This document shows positions 27,909-35,890 of a stretch of 64,000 bases of DNA, piece by piece. Every line of letters begins with the position of its first letter. Position 1 is the first letter of the stretch. Where the stretch lies: positions 2,304,001 through 2,368,000 of the forward strand of contig NZ_NETK01000001.1 in the NCBI RefSeq assembly GCF_002343915.1, in the 5' to 3' direction. Source of the stretch: Nannocystis exedens (GTDB lineage Bacteria > Myxococcota_A > Polyangia > Nannocystales > Nannocystaceae). The notes beneath the pieces are model-generated. The model searched no databases and was not told where the DNA came from. It saw only the letters and a program-made list of their open reading frames with translations. Made by a program: the position numbers and the translations under genes.

Positions 27909-28582
27909 GGCTGACCCCCTCCCCGCGCCTTCCAGTCGACCCCCATCGCGCTCGTCTCCGGCGCGTCGGGGCCGCGCGACCGCTTCAGCAACGCGACCAC
28001 GAGCCCGAGGCCGCCGAGCAGGTACGCGAGCCCGCCGACCGAGAGCATGATCGCCCCGCCGAGATGCTGATCCTGGAGCGGCGTCAGCGAGGAGCCACCG
28101 GCGTGCTCGTAAAGCGCCCGCGGTGGGAGGGCCAAGAGGGCGCCCAGCAGCGTCATGTGCATGGACGTGAGCAGCATGGCGACCACACCCGCGGCGGTGC
28201 GCTCGCCGCGTTGACCCGCATCGCCGCCGAAGGCCGACAGCCAGACGAAGAGGCCGCTGAGGAGGAACGTCGCCTGTTCGACGACGAGCCCGATCGGACC
28301 ATGGCGCGCGGCGTGGTGCAGCGCTGGCGTGTGCCACCCCCACACGACCACGAGCTCGACGATCGAGGCGGGGATCGGCGCGAACGGTGCGGGGACCCTG
28401 CGCACGGGGTCGAGGCGTCCGCCGGCGACGCCGAGCACGAGCAGCGGCGCGGCCACGGCGACCACGCCCATGTGCATCATCATGTGCGCCGAGAAAGACT
28501 CCGAGGCGAGCCGCGGGAGCGGTCCGAACCACACGGCCGCGAGCGTGAGCAACCCGAGCGCCTGGAGCACGCGACGCATCAT
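27905..28582 (-). CDS. ctaG: CtaG-type cytochrome c oxidase assembly factor
   Basis: 225 residues, polytopic. Signature residues are the His-rich loop FSAHMMMHMGVVAVAAPLLVLG, VWGWHTPALHHAA and SMHMTLLGALLALPPRALYEH. These match the caa3-type CtaG family (PF09678-like), implicated in copper delivery to the oxidase in Bacillus and relatives; it is not the Cox11-type. About six membrane helices. It starts four bases before the stop of the upstream gene and ends in an ATGA overlap with the cytochrome c gene, so it is translationally coupled within the operon. Confidence 0.88.
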   Translation of the reverse strand: MMRRVLQALGLLTLAAVWFGPLPRLASESFSAHMMMHMGVVAVAAPLLVLGVAGGRLDPVRRVPAPFAPIPASIVELVVVWGWHTPALHHAARHGPIGLVVEQATFLLSGLFVWLSAFGGDAGQRGERTAAGVVAMLLTSMHMTLLGALLALPPRALYEHAGGSSLTPLQDQHLGGAIMLSVGGLAYLLGGLGLVVALLKRSRGPDAPETSAMGVDWKARGGGQP

Positions 28583-28956
28583 CGGCAGCTCCTGATGAAC
28601 ACGGCTACCAGCGATGCGTACAGGATCGCGACCGCGGCCAGACCGGAAAGCAAAAGACTCGCGTGACCGAGGAAACGGTCCGACGCACCGGCCTCACCTC
28701 GCGGGCTCGCGCTTGTGCGTCGGCGGCCGCGCCAGCCGATGAGCGCGAGCCCCCCGAGCGCGACGGACGTGTAGACGGCCATGGCGACCCGTACGGCCCC
28801 CAGCGACCCGTCAGAGCCGGCGAACTTCGCACACCAGATCGCGCCCGTGATGTATGACAGCAGGAAGTGCGACAACCAGATCGCAGGCGCGGCGGTGAGG
28901 ATCCATAGGCTCTCGCGCTGCTCCTGGTGCTCCGTCGTCATCGTGCCGGTCCTCAT
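28579..28956 (-). CDS. Small three-helix membrane protein of the oxidase operon
   Basis: 125 residues if started at ATG 28956, which overlaps the ctaD-ctaE stop as ATGA; ATG 28941 is an alternative. Three predicted membrane helices: LWILTAAPAIWLSHFLLSYI, VAMAVYTSVALGGLALIGW and LLSGLAAVAILYASLVAVFI. It occupies the slot where a small subunit IV is often found, but I see no clear subunit IV signature. It could be a minor subunit or an assembly protein of this oxidase. Confidence 0.75.
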   Translation of the reverse strand: MRTGTMTTEHQEQRESLWILTAAPAIWLSHFLLSYITGAIWCAKFAGSDGSLGAVRVAMAVYTSVALGGLALIGWRGRRRTSASPRGEAGASDRFLGHASLLLSGLAAVAILYASLVAVFIRSCR

Positions 28957-31463
28957 GCCAACAACGGAAAGCCCGCGATCACCGCGACGGTGATGACGAC
29001 CGTGAGGATGGTGAAGTGCCAGTACAGCACGACGTTGTGGATGTCGGCGTCGTGCTGCGCGGTCATATGCCCCACGAGCCGGCGCGCACAGCAGTAGAGC
29101 TGCATGACGACCCCGATCGCCACGTGAGTCGCGGTCCAGAGCACCAGCAGCCAGACCGTCGCGGGGTACGCATGGCTCGCGGGGTCGAGGCCCGTGACGA
29201 CGGGTCCAGCGATGAGCGCAGCGCCGCCTGCCGTGGCGACCCCCGCGCCGCCCAGCAACGCCGCGTGGCATCCGAACGCCCGGTCGCGCCGGTTCCAGCG
29301 ACGCGCGAGCACCGTCGCGCCCCAGGACGTCAGCAGCGCCGCAGCCGCGGCACCGGGCCAGAACACGCCAGGTCCTGGATTCGGGGTCGGCGGGAATTCG
29401 TCGTGGATCGTCCAGAAGAAGAAGTAGCCGAACACGAGGGACACGAACGCCGTGAGGTCGGCCAGCATCGTGATGAACATGCCCCACCAGCCGATCGACG
29501 CCGGGCCCGACGCGTAGAGCGGGAGCTTCAAGCCGCTCCCGACGTCCTTCTCGTCCTTCTCCGGGCGGCGTGCGGTCCCCGTCCACAGCCAGAACAGGAT
29601 GACAGCGAGCGCCGCTCCCAGGCTAGCGACCGCCGGACGCCACCAGTGGAAGGTGCCGAAGATGAAGAACCCGCCCGTCGTCAGGGCGGCGGCGAGTGCC
29701 AGGAAGCTCGACCCCGGCAGACGCTGGCAGAGTACAGGCCGAGCATCGACGGCGGAGGTGACGAGCGTCTCCCGCAGACCCTCTTCGGCGTCGGGCAAGT
29801 AGAAGCGGCCCGCGTCGATGTCGTGGACGAGGTTCGGCTGATCCCACAGCGGATAGCGGCTGTCGACCTGCGGGATCGATCGGATCCCCCACGGCTTCCC
29901 CGGCATCTCCTGCACCCACTCCAGCGTCCCCGCGCTCCATGGGTCGCGCGGCGCCGGTGGTTGCCTCGACCGGGGGCGCACCAGGTCCCAGACCAGCACA
30001 GCGACGCCTGCGCCCAGGATGAACGTGCCGATGGTCGAGACGAGATTGAGCCCGTCGAACCCCAGGCCGGCCGGGTACGTGTAGACCCGGCGCGGCATCC
30101 CGCGCAGGCCCGTGAAGTGCATCGGCAGGAAGCCGACGTTGAACCCGATGAACATGAGCCAGAAGGCGAGCTTTCCCAGCCGGTCGGACAACATCTTGCC
30201 GCTGACGAGGGGGAAGTAATAATAAAAGCCGGCGATGATCGGGAACACGGCGCCGCCGATCAGGGCGTAGTGGAGGTGGGCGACGACGAAGAACGTGTCA
30301 TGAGCCTGGAAGTCGAACGGCGCCAGCGCGACCATGACCCCCGTCAAGCCGCCCAACACGAAGATCGCCAGGCTGCCGAACACGAACAGCATGGGGGTCG
30401 AGCGGGTCACCCGCCCCATCAGGAGCGTGGCCAGGAAGCAGAAGAACTGGACCCCGGTGGGGATCGCCACCGCCGTCGACGCCGCCGAGAACAGACCCAG
30501 CGAGATGCCTGGCAGCCCGGTCGTATACATGTGATGCACCCACAGGCCGAAGCTCAGGAAGCCGGTGCCGATCGCGGAGAGGACGATCCAGCCGTAGCCG
30601 AGGATCGGCCGGCGCGCGAACGTCGGGACGATCATCGCCACCAGGGCGACGGACGGCAAGAAGATGACGTAGACCTCGGGATGGCCGAAGAGCCAGAACA
30701 GGTGTTGCCACAGCAGCGGATCGCCGCCACCCGCGGGGTCGAAGAACGGCCATCCGAACGCTCGTTCCACCTCGAGCAACAAGCTGCCGACGATCAGCGG
30801 CGGGAACGCGAACAGGACCATCGCCGACGCCACCAGGGCGTACCAGGCGTACAGCGGCATGAGGTGGATGCGCATCCCCGGCGGGCGGCACTTGAGCACT
30901 CCGACGACGATCTCGACGGCGCCGGCGATCGCCGCGACCTCGATGAACGAGAACCCCAGCAACCAAATGTCCGCCCCGATCCCCGGCTGATACCCGGAGG
31001 TCAGCGGTGGGTACATGAACCAGCCGCCGCGCGGCGCGGCGTCGAAGAAGATCGAGCCACACAGGAAGATGCCCCCCAGCACGAAACACCAGAACCCGAA
31101 CGCCGACAGGCGTGGAAACGGGAGATCGCGCGCACCGAGCATCTGCGGCAGGAGCAGCACCGCGATCGCCTCGAACATCGGGATTGCGAACAGGAACATC
31201 ATCACCGAGCCATGCACGGTGAAGGTCTGGCCATAGAGGTCCGCCGACAACAGCTCGTTCTCGGGCACGGCGAGCTGCGTGCGCATGAGCAGCGCCAGCA
31301 CGCCGGCGAACAGGAAGAAGAAGAACGACGTCGCGATGTACCAGAGCCCGACGGCCTCGTTGTTGACCGCCGACCAGTAGCGCCACCCGGTCGGGATCTT
31401 CCACACCTGAAGCAACCGCTCGGCCTGTGCGTGCTGCTCGTCTCCTGGCGACGCTCCCGTCAT
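28953..31463 (-). CDS. ctaD: Cytochrome c oxidase subunit I-III fusion
   Basis: 836 residues. The N-terminal ~560 form subunit I with all metal ligands: His84 (heme a), GHPEVY with His261 and the cross-linked Tyr265 (CuB), His310-His311 (CuB), and HLH with His396 (heme a3) and His398 (heme a). RDLPFPRL supplies the Asp of the D-channel entrance region and Glu263 is in HPEVY. After a soluble linker (about 515-580) the C-terminus is a subunit III-like helix bundle (LKLPLYASGPASIGWWGMF; FGYFFFWTIHDEFPPTPNPG). I-III fusions are known in Thermus-type oxidases. This is a proton-pumping heme-copper oxidase of the inner membrane. ATGA overlaps join it to ctaC upstream and the small membrane gene downstream. 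Confidence 0.93.
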   Translation of the reverse strand: MTGASPGDEQHAQAERLLQVWKIPTGWRYWSAVNNEAVGLWYIATSFFFFLFAGVLALLMRTQLAVPENELLSADLYGQTFTVHGSVMMFLFAIPMFEAIAVLLLPQMLGARDLPFPRLSAFGFWCFVLGGIFLCGSIFFDAAPRGGWFMYPPLTSGYQPGIGADIWLLGFSFIEVAAIAGAVEIVVGVLKCRPPGMRIHLMPLYAWYALVASAMVLFAFPPLIVGSLLLEVERAFGWPFFDPAGGGDPLLWQHLFWLFGHPEVYVIFLPSVALVAMIVPTFARRPILGYGWIVLSAIGTGFLSFGLWVHHMYTTGLPGISLGLFSAASTAVAIPTGVQFFCFLATLLMGRVTRSTPMLFVFGSLAIFVLGGLTGVMVALAPFDFQAHDTFFVVAHLHYALIGGAVFPIIAGFYYYFPLVSGKMLSDRLGKLAFWLMFIGFNVGFLPMHFTGLRGMPRRVYTYPAGLGFDGLNLVSTIGTFILGAGVAVLVWDLVRPRSRQPPAPRDPWSAGTLEWVQEMPGKPWGIRSIPQVDSRYPLWDQPNLVHDIDAGRFYLPDAEEGLRETLVTSAVDARPVLCQRLPGSSFLALAAALTTGGFFIFGTFHWWRPAVASLGAALAVILFWLWTGTARRPEKDEKDVGSGLKLPLYASGPASIGWWGMFITMLADLTAFVSLVFGYFFFWTIHDEFPPTPNPGPGVFWPGAAAAALLTSWGATVLARRWNRRDRAFGCHAALLGGAGVATAGGAALIAGPVVTGLDPASHAYPATVWLLVLWTATHVAIGVVMQLYCCARRLVGHMTAQHDADIHNVVLYWHFTILTVVITVAVIAGFPLLA

Positions 31464-32461
31464 TCCAGTCCCTCCAGGTAGGCGGCGAGGGCCTGGAGAT
31501 CATCGGCCGGCAGCATGGCGAAGGAAGGCATGGCCGATCCGGGCTTGAGCCGCTCCGGCGCGGCGATCCAGTGCTGGAACCCGTCCGGCTCGCTGGCAAG
31601 AAGCCCGGCACCGACGCTCAGCCGGCCGCCGACGTGGGTCAGATTGGGGGCGATCACACCGTCGGCGACCGTCCCGCGCACGGTGTGGCAGGCTCCGCAG
31701 CCGCTCCGGACGAACAGCTCCTGGCCGCGGACCGCGAGAGGCTCGGTCGCCGGCCGCGCGGGCTCGGCCTGCTGCGCGAGCCAGCGGGCGAATTCCTGCT
31801 CGTCGGAGACGACCACGGCGAACGCCATCCGGGCGTGGGAGGTGCCACAATACTCCGCGCAGACTCCGCGGAACACGCCCGTTCTCGTGGGTTCCAGCGT
31901 CAGCCGGGTGCGACGCCCCGGGATCATGTCGACCTTGCCCCCGAGCGCCGGGACCCAGAACGAGTGAATGACGTCGCGGCTCTCGAGCTGGAGCTCGACC
32001 GCCTCGCCGACGGGCAACCGGAGTTCGTTCGCCAGTTCGACGGCCTCGCCGCCGGGCACGAGATAGCGGACGCGCCACCAGAATTGTTCGCCCGTCACGA
32101 CGATCGTCCGGTCGCTGTCCGAAGCGGCGAGCAAGGGCGGCAGCGCGGCGAGCCCCCACGCCAGCAGCCCGGTGAGCACGACGATCGGGAGAACCACACC
32201 GCCGCCGACGATCAAGAGCGCGGGCGCCCTCGGGCTCGGCTCTGTCCGCCTGCGGGCGACGGTGTAGAGCGCGAGGCCTATCATCGCGGCCCAAATCGCC
32301 ACAGCTCCGGCCGTCATCCCCCAAAAAAGCTCTGCGATGCGGGCAGCGCCACGCCCCGCCGGGTCCAGCGTGGATTGCGGGCCCGAGCATCCGACCAGCG
32401 CCGACGTACCCGCGACCAGCGCCCCGATCGCGGCCCAGCCTCTGTTGACGTTGTTGCCCAT
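31460..32461 (-). CDS. ctaC: Cytochrome c oxidase subunit II with C-terminal heme c domain (caa3 type)
   Basis: 333 residues from ATG 32461. An upstream in-frame start exists, but this one gives a proper lipobox (TSALVGC, Cys25). Two membrane helices follow (about 46-70 and 80-105). The CuA domain has His166, Cys201, Cys205, His209 and Met212 in CAEYCGTSHARM, with the usual EQFWWRVRY strand. A cytochrome c domain at the C-terminus has CGACH (255-259) and a Met in GSAMPSFAML. First gene of the operon. It receives electrons from cytochrome c and passes them to heme a in subunit I. Confidence 0.93.
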   Translation of the reverse strand: MGNNVNRGWAAIGALVAGTSALVGCSGPQSTLDPAGRGAARIAELFWGMTAGAVAIWAAMIGLALYTVARRRTEPSPRAPALLIVGGGVVLPIVVLTGLLAWGLAALPPLLAASDSDRTIVVTGEQFWWRVRYLVPGGEAVELANELRLPVGEAVELQLESRDVIHSFWVPALGGKVDMIPGRRTRLTLEPTRTGVFRGVCAEYCGTSHARMAFAVVVSDEQEFARWLAQQAEPARPATEPLAVRGQELFVRSGCGACHTVRGTVADGVIAPNLTHVGGRLSVGAGLLASEPDGFQHWIAAPERLKPGSAMPSFAMLPADDLQALAAYLEGLE

Positions 32462-33157
32462 GGTCGCGCCTGCATCGAGTCGTCGAGAGGGGTCGGTTTG
32501 GGTCGGGTCGACGATCGAAGGCGGCCAAGCTGAAGTGAACCGGTGTCTTTGGGCCGAGATGCGGTTCATGGCCCCGCTCGCCACAGTCACGGCCTCGCCG
32601 CCACGAATTTAGCCGACCAGTCCAACTCGGCAACCTCGACGACCTCCTCCGCGACCCGCACGAGATGCGCGAGACCCGGCGCCAGAACCGCCAACATCGC
32701 CGTTCAGCGGCACGGTCCCAGCCTTGGTACGCCCCGCCGACTGAGACCGGCCGGGAATTCGGCGATCATGTTCCCCGCCGCCCCCGTCGAGCGACAATAG
32801 GCGATGTGGATGGTCGCAGCGCGACGTCCCCAGATCGACGGCGTGCTCGACTTCTGCGTGCATGCGAGAGAGCCGGCATTCCGTCAAGCTGTGGGAGCCG
32901 AAGGCGAACTCATCCGTTTGCCTGGCGGAGGTGGCGCTGACGAGCCTGTAGCGAGCGACTCGGGCTGCGCGTGCTGGCAACGCGACGACCCCAGCAGTCA
33001 AACAGCCAGTTCACGGCCAGCCGGGTGGAAGCCGGTCCTGGGGTCGTTGTGGACGTACTGGTTGAGTCCGCCCCCCCAGGCGCCGTCGCGGTCGGGGATG
33101 ACGGCCTCGGCCACTCGAGGAGGGCCTGCTGTTGGCGCGGGCGGGCAAGCGAAATCC
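32462..33157. other. Leader region of cta operon and relics
   Basis: This 0.7 kb must contain the cta promoter, but I see no clear -35/-10 pair. A short RHS-like relic lies at 32998-33108. No intact gene. Confidence 0.4.
32998..33108 (-). pseudogene. Possible RHS-repeat C-terminal relic
   Basis: About 36 residues (AVIPDRDGAWGGGLNQYVHN, DPRTGFHPAGRELAV, stop) resemble the GLNxYxYVxNDPxxxxDPxG motif closing RHS core repeats. The match is short and unsupported by flanking sequence. Confidence 0.3.
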
Positions 33158-34642
33158 TCAGACCCAGTCCATCAAGGGGCAGATCACGCGGATCAGCAGC
33201 ATCACCAGCACGAAGCACGCGAGATCGAGCAGAAGCCCGACGCGCATCATCGAGCCCTGAGGAACACGACCGGTGGCGTAGACGAGCGCGTTCGGAGCGG
33301 TCGCGATCGGCAGCATGAAGCCGACCGATGCGCCGATGCCAACCGCGAGCGCGGGTGGGATCGGTGAGACCGCGAACTCGCGGGCAAGCGCGATCACCAA
33401 AGGCACCAGGATGTTCGCGGCCGCGGTGTTCGAGGCGACCTCGCTGAGCACGATCGTGGTCAAGCACGCGATCGCCGAGAGCGTCCAAACGTCGGTCGCG
33501 CCGGTCGCTTTCACGATCCCTTCCGCCAGCGCGCTCGCCAGGCCGGTGTCTTCGAGCTGCGCGCCCAGCGCGATGCCTCCACCAAAGAGAAGGATCACGC
33601 CCCAGTCGATACGCACGGCTGTGCTCCAGGGAAGCACTGGGGGCACGGCCTCCGCGCCCTCGCGGCGCGCAGGATCAGGAACCAGAAAGAGCGGCAGGCA
33701 CGCGAGGACCGCGACCGCCCCGGGGGGAAGACGCGCGTTGAGATCGCGGGCGAACGGAAGCCCGATCGCCTCGACGATCGCCGGCAGGGTCCATCCGAGG
33801 ATCGCGGTGGCGAAGCAAAGGACCGTGACGAGCTCGCCGCGCGACCACGGCCCGAGCGGTGGAGGCACAGCCGTCTGCTCTTCCGAGGCGTTCGGCGGGC
33901 CACGCGTCGTGATCAGAGTGGCCGCGATCGAGAGGACGATCGCCGAGGGTACCCCGATCGCCAGCCACTCGACGAACCCAAACTCCACCCCGGCATTGGC
34001 GAGGTGCCGAACCGTGATCCCGTTGGGCGGCGTGCCGACCAGCGTGCCCAGCCCGCCGGTCGAACAGACGTAAGCCAAAGCCAAGAGCGGCGCAGTCGCG
34101 GGATCGATCTTGGCGTCCGACCGCGCCATCGCGGGGAGGCCGAGCAGGATCGGAACGAAGATTGCGCAGGTGGCGGTGTTGCTGATCCATATCGACATCA
34201 GCGTCGCCGCCGCGACGATTGCCAGCCGTGTTCGCCACCACACGCCTCGCACGAAGGGCAAGGTGATCACCGCCCACGCGAAGCGGCGATCGAGGCCATG
34301 CCGCTGCATCGAAGCCGCGAGCATGAAGCCGCCGACGAAGAGGAAGAGCAGCGGATCGGCGTAGTGACGAAATGCGCTCGCTGCATCCGTCACACCGCAC
34401 ACGACGAGCAACGGCGCGACCATCAGCGCGGTCACCGCGACCGGGACGACCTCGCTGACCCACGCGATCAGCACCGCCGCAAAGATCGCGACCAGGTGAT
34501 GCGCGCGCGGCTCGAGGGGGAGCGGCGCCAGCCACAGCGCTGCGAACGCGAGCGGCGCCAGGATTCCGCCCGCGATCCCCCGCACGCTCCTCGAAGTCGA
34601 GGTCGCGGAGTCCTTCGGCTGGGTCTGACTGATCTCCCGCAT
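33158..34642 (-). CDS. DASS/SLC13-family anion transporter
   Basis: 494 residues from ATG 34642. About twelve membrane helices in two inverted halves. Diagnostic motifs are the paired SNT elements (ISNTATCAIFVPILLG and VASNTAAANILVPLV), GGLGTLVGTPPN before the second SNT region, and EVVPVAVTALMVAPLL. These define the divalent anion:Na+ symporter (DASS/CitT/SLC13) family, which moves C4-dicarboxylates, citrate or sulfate with sodium. The substrate cannot be read from sequence. It is a single-gene unit convergent with nothing intact, downstream of the cta leader on the same strand. Confidence 0.88.
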   Translation of the reverse strand: MREISQTQPKDSATSTSRSVRGIAGGILAPLAFAALWLAPLPLEPRAHHLVAIFAAVLIAWVSEVVPVAVTALMVAPLLVVCGVTDAASAFRHYADPLLFLFVGGFMLAASMQRHGLDRRFAWAVITLPFVRGVWWRTRLAIVAAATLMSIWISNTATCAIFVPILLGLPAMARSDAKIDPATAPLLALAYVCSTGGLGTLVGTPPNGITVRHLANAGVEFGFVEWLAIGVPSAIVLSIAATLITTRGPPNASEEQTAVPPPLGPWSRGELVTVLCFATAILGWTLPAIVEAIGLPFARDLNARLPPGAVAVLACLPLFLVPDPARREGAEAVPPVLPWSTAVRIDWGVILLFGGGIALGAQLEDTGLASALAEGIVKATGATDVWTLSAIACLTTIVLSEVASNTAAANILVPLVIALAREFAVSPIPPALAVGIGASVGFMLPIATAPNALVYATGRVPQGSMMRVGLLLDLACFVLVMLLIRVICPLMDWV

Positions 34643-35471
34643 CCCCGCATGATGGGGGCGCCGAGGGCCACGAGCGGCCGTCCGGGGCCGCGCGCATGCC
34701 GTGGAGCCGCTTTCAAGACTCCGCTCGCTGGGTCGGCGCGGGACCCGCGGATTATCGCCGGCGCAGGGGCAGGCGGACGGTCGGAGCCAGACGCGACCAA
34801 GGCTCGGGGCGCTGAGCGCGTACCTCGACGCCGGCTCGATGCAGAGCAGTGGCAGCATCCCTCCCTGATGTCGAGCGGCAATGGCCGGCCTCGAGCGCGC
34901 CGTGGTGGTCATCGCTGACCGCTGACCACGCGACGAGGGCGCCGTACGAGCTCGGCGTCCGCGTCGGCAGCATCGGCTGTGAGGGGTGAGCATCCCGACC
35001 GAGGAACCGCTCGTGACCCTCGGCGAGCTCACCGTCGACGCTCCGCGAGGAAGCGTTCGAGGCCCGGCTCGCCGCTCAGGCGCTCGCCGTCACGGACGAC
35101 GACGTTGTCCTCGCGTTGCCGAGGCTGCGTCGCCGTCCACGAGCAACAGGCGATAGAAACGCCACGGGACACTCGTCAGCGTGCGCGAGCTCGTGCCGAC
35201 CACTGGCCGCGTCGGCCACCGCAGCAACAAGGATCAGGTGCTCGCCGCCAACGGCTGGGTGCTCTTCCACGCCGGTGACGCGATCTGGCGCGCGCGCCAG
35301 GATGGCCGCGACGTCGCTCCGATCGCAGCCGTGGCGAAGAACGCGGACATCGTGCGCTTCACCGTCGCTGGCGGCCAGGTCTACGCCGGCGTCGTCGTCC
35401 ACGATCCGCCCCGCGAGCCGCGCGAGCGTCCCCATCATCCCCTCGACGCGCCCCGCAAACAGCGAGAACAG
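34643..35471. other. No intact gene; possible propeller fragment
   Basis: On the plus strand, 35220-35400 reads NKDQVLAANGWVLFHAGDAI, VRFTVAGGQVYAGVVV, which resembles a blade of a propeller protein. It runs directly into the IS66 relic, so it is probably a truncated gene fused by deletion. Confidence 0.35.
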
Positions 35472-35615
35472 GTCCGCAGCCAGAAATCGAGGCCGCTCGT
35501 CGACGCCTTCTTCGCGTGGTGCGGCGAGCAGAGCGCCCGCGTCGAAGACGGCCGCCTGCCGCTCGACAATAACATCCCCGAGCGCAACCTTCGGCGCGAG
35601 GGTGTTGGCCGGAAC
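35472..35615 (+). pseudogene. IS66-family transposase C-terminal relic
   Basis: Reads RSQKSRPLVDAFFAWCGEQS, ARVEDGRLPLDNNIPERNLR, then REGVGRN. The DGRLPLDNNxxERxLRxxAVGRKN block carries the final catalytic Glu region of IS66 TnpC. Between AFFAWC and DGRLPLDNN about 20-30 usual residues are missing, so there is an internal deletion. Confidence 0.7.
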
Positions 35616-35623
35616 GCCGAGGA

Positions 35624-35883
35624 TCACGGGCTTGACCCGGACAGCAGCCAGCCCGAAGCCGGCACCGCGCCGAATCGCACGTAGGCCCATGCGAGCGCGC
35701 CGGTGATCGCCATCGCCGGAACGATGAACGCGAGGCCGGCGACGACGAGGCCGGCCCAGCGACGGCGCTCCCAGCCGATGTGGAGCGCCATCTCGGTGCT
35801 GTTCGGGCCCGGGATCAGGTTGGTCGTGCCGAGCAAATCGAGGGAACGCTCTTCGGTCAGCCACTTGCGGCGGTGATTCAGCG
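35624..35883 (-). pseudogene. chrA: Chromate transporter (ChrA) fragment
   Basis: Reads RRKWLTEERSLDLLGTTNLI, PGPNSTEMALHIGWERRR, WAGLVVAGLAFIVPAMAITG, ALAWAYVRFGAVPASG. The LGxTNLIPGPNSTEMAxHxG motif is the hallmark of CHR/ChrA N-terminal halves. It has neither a proper N-terminus nor the rest of the protein. A frameshift near 35650 continues into a VKPVI-like residue run, then the IS66 relic. Non-functional. Confidence 0.72.
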
Positions 35884-35890
35884 CGTAATT

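Noticed and set aside
29016..31481. Plus-strand open frame of 821 codons
   Set aside because: Exactly antisense to the ctaD-ctaE fusion, whose metal ligands are all present; the plus-strand product is Arg/Gln/Glu-rich noise.
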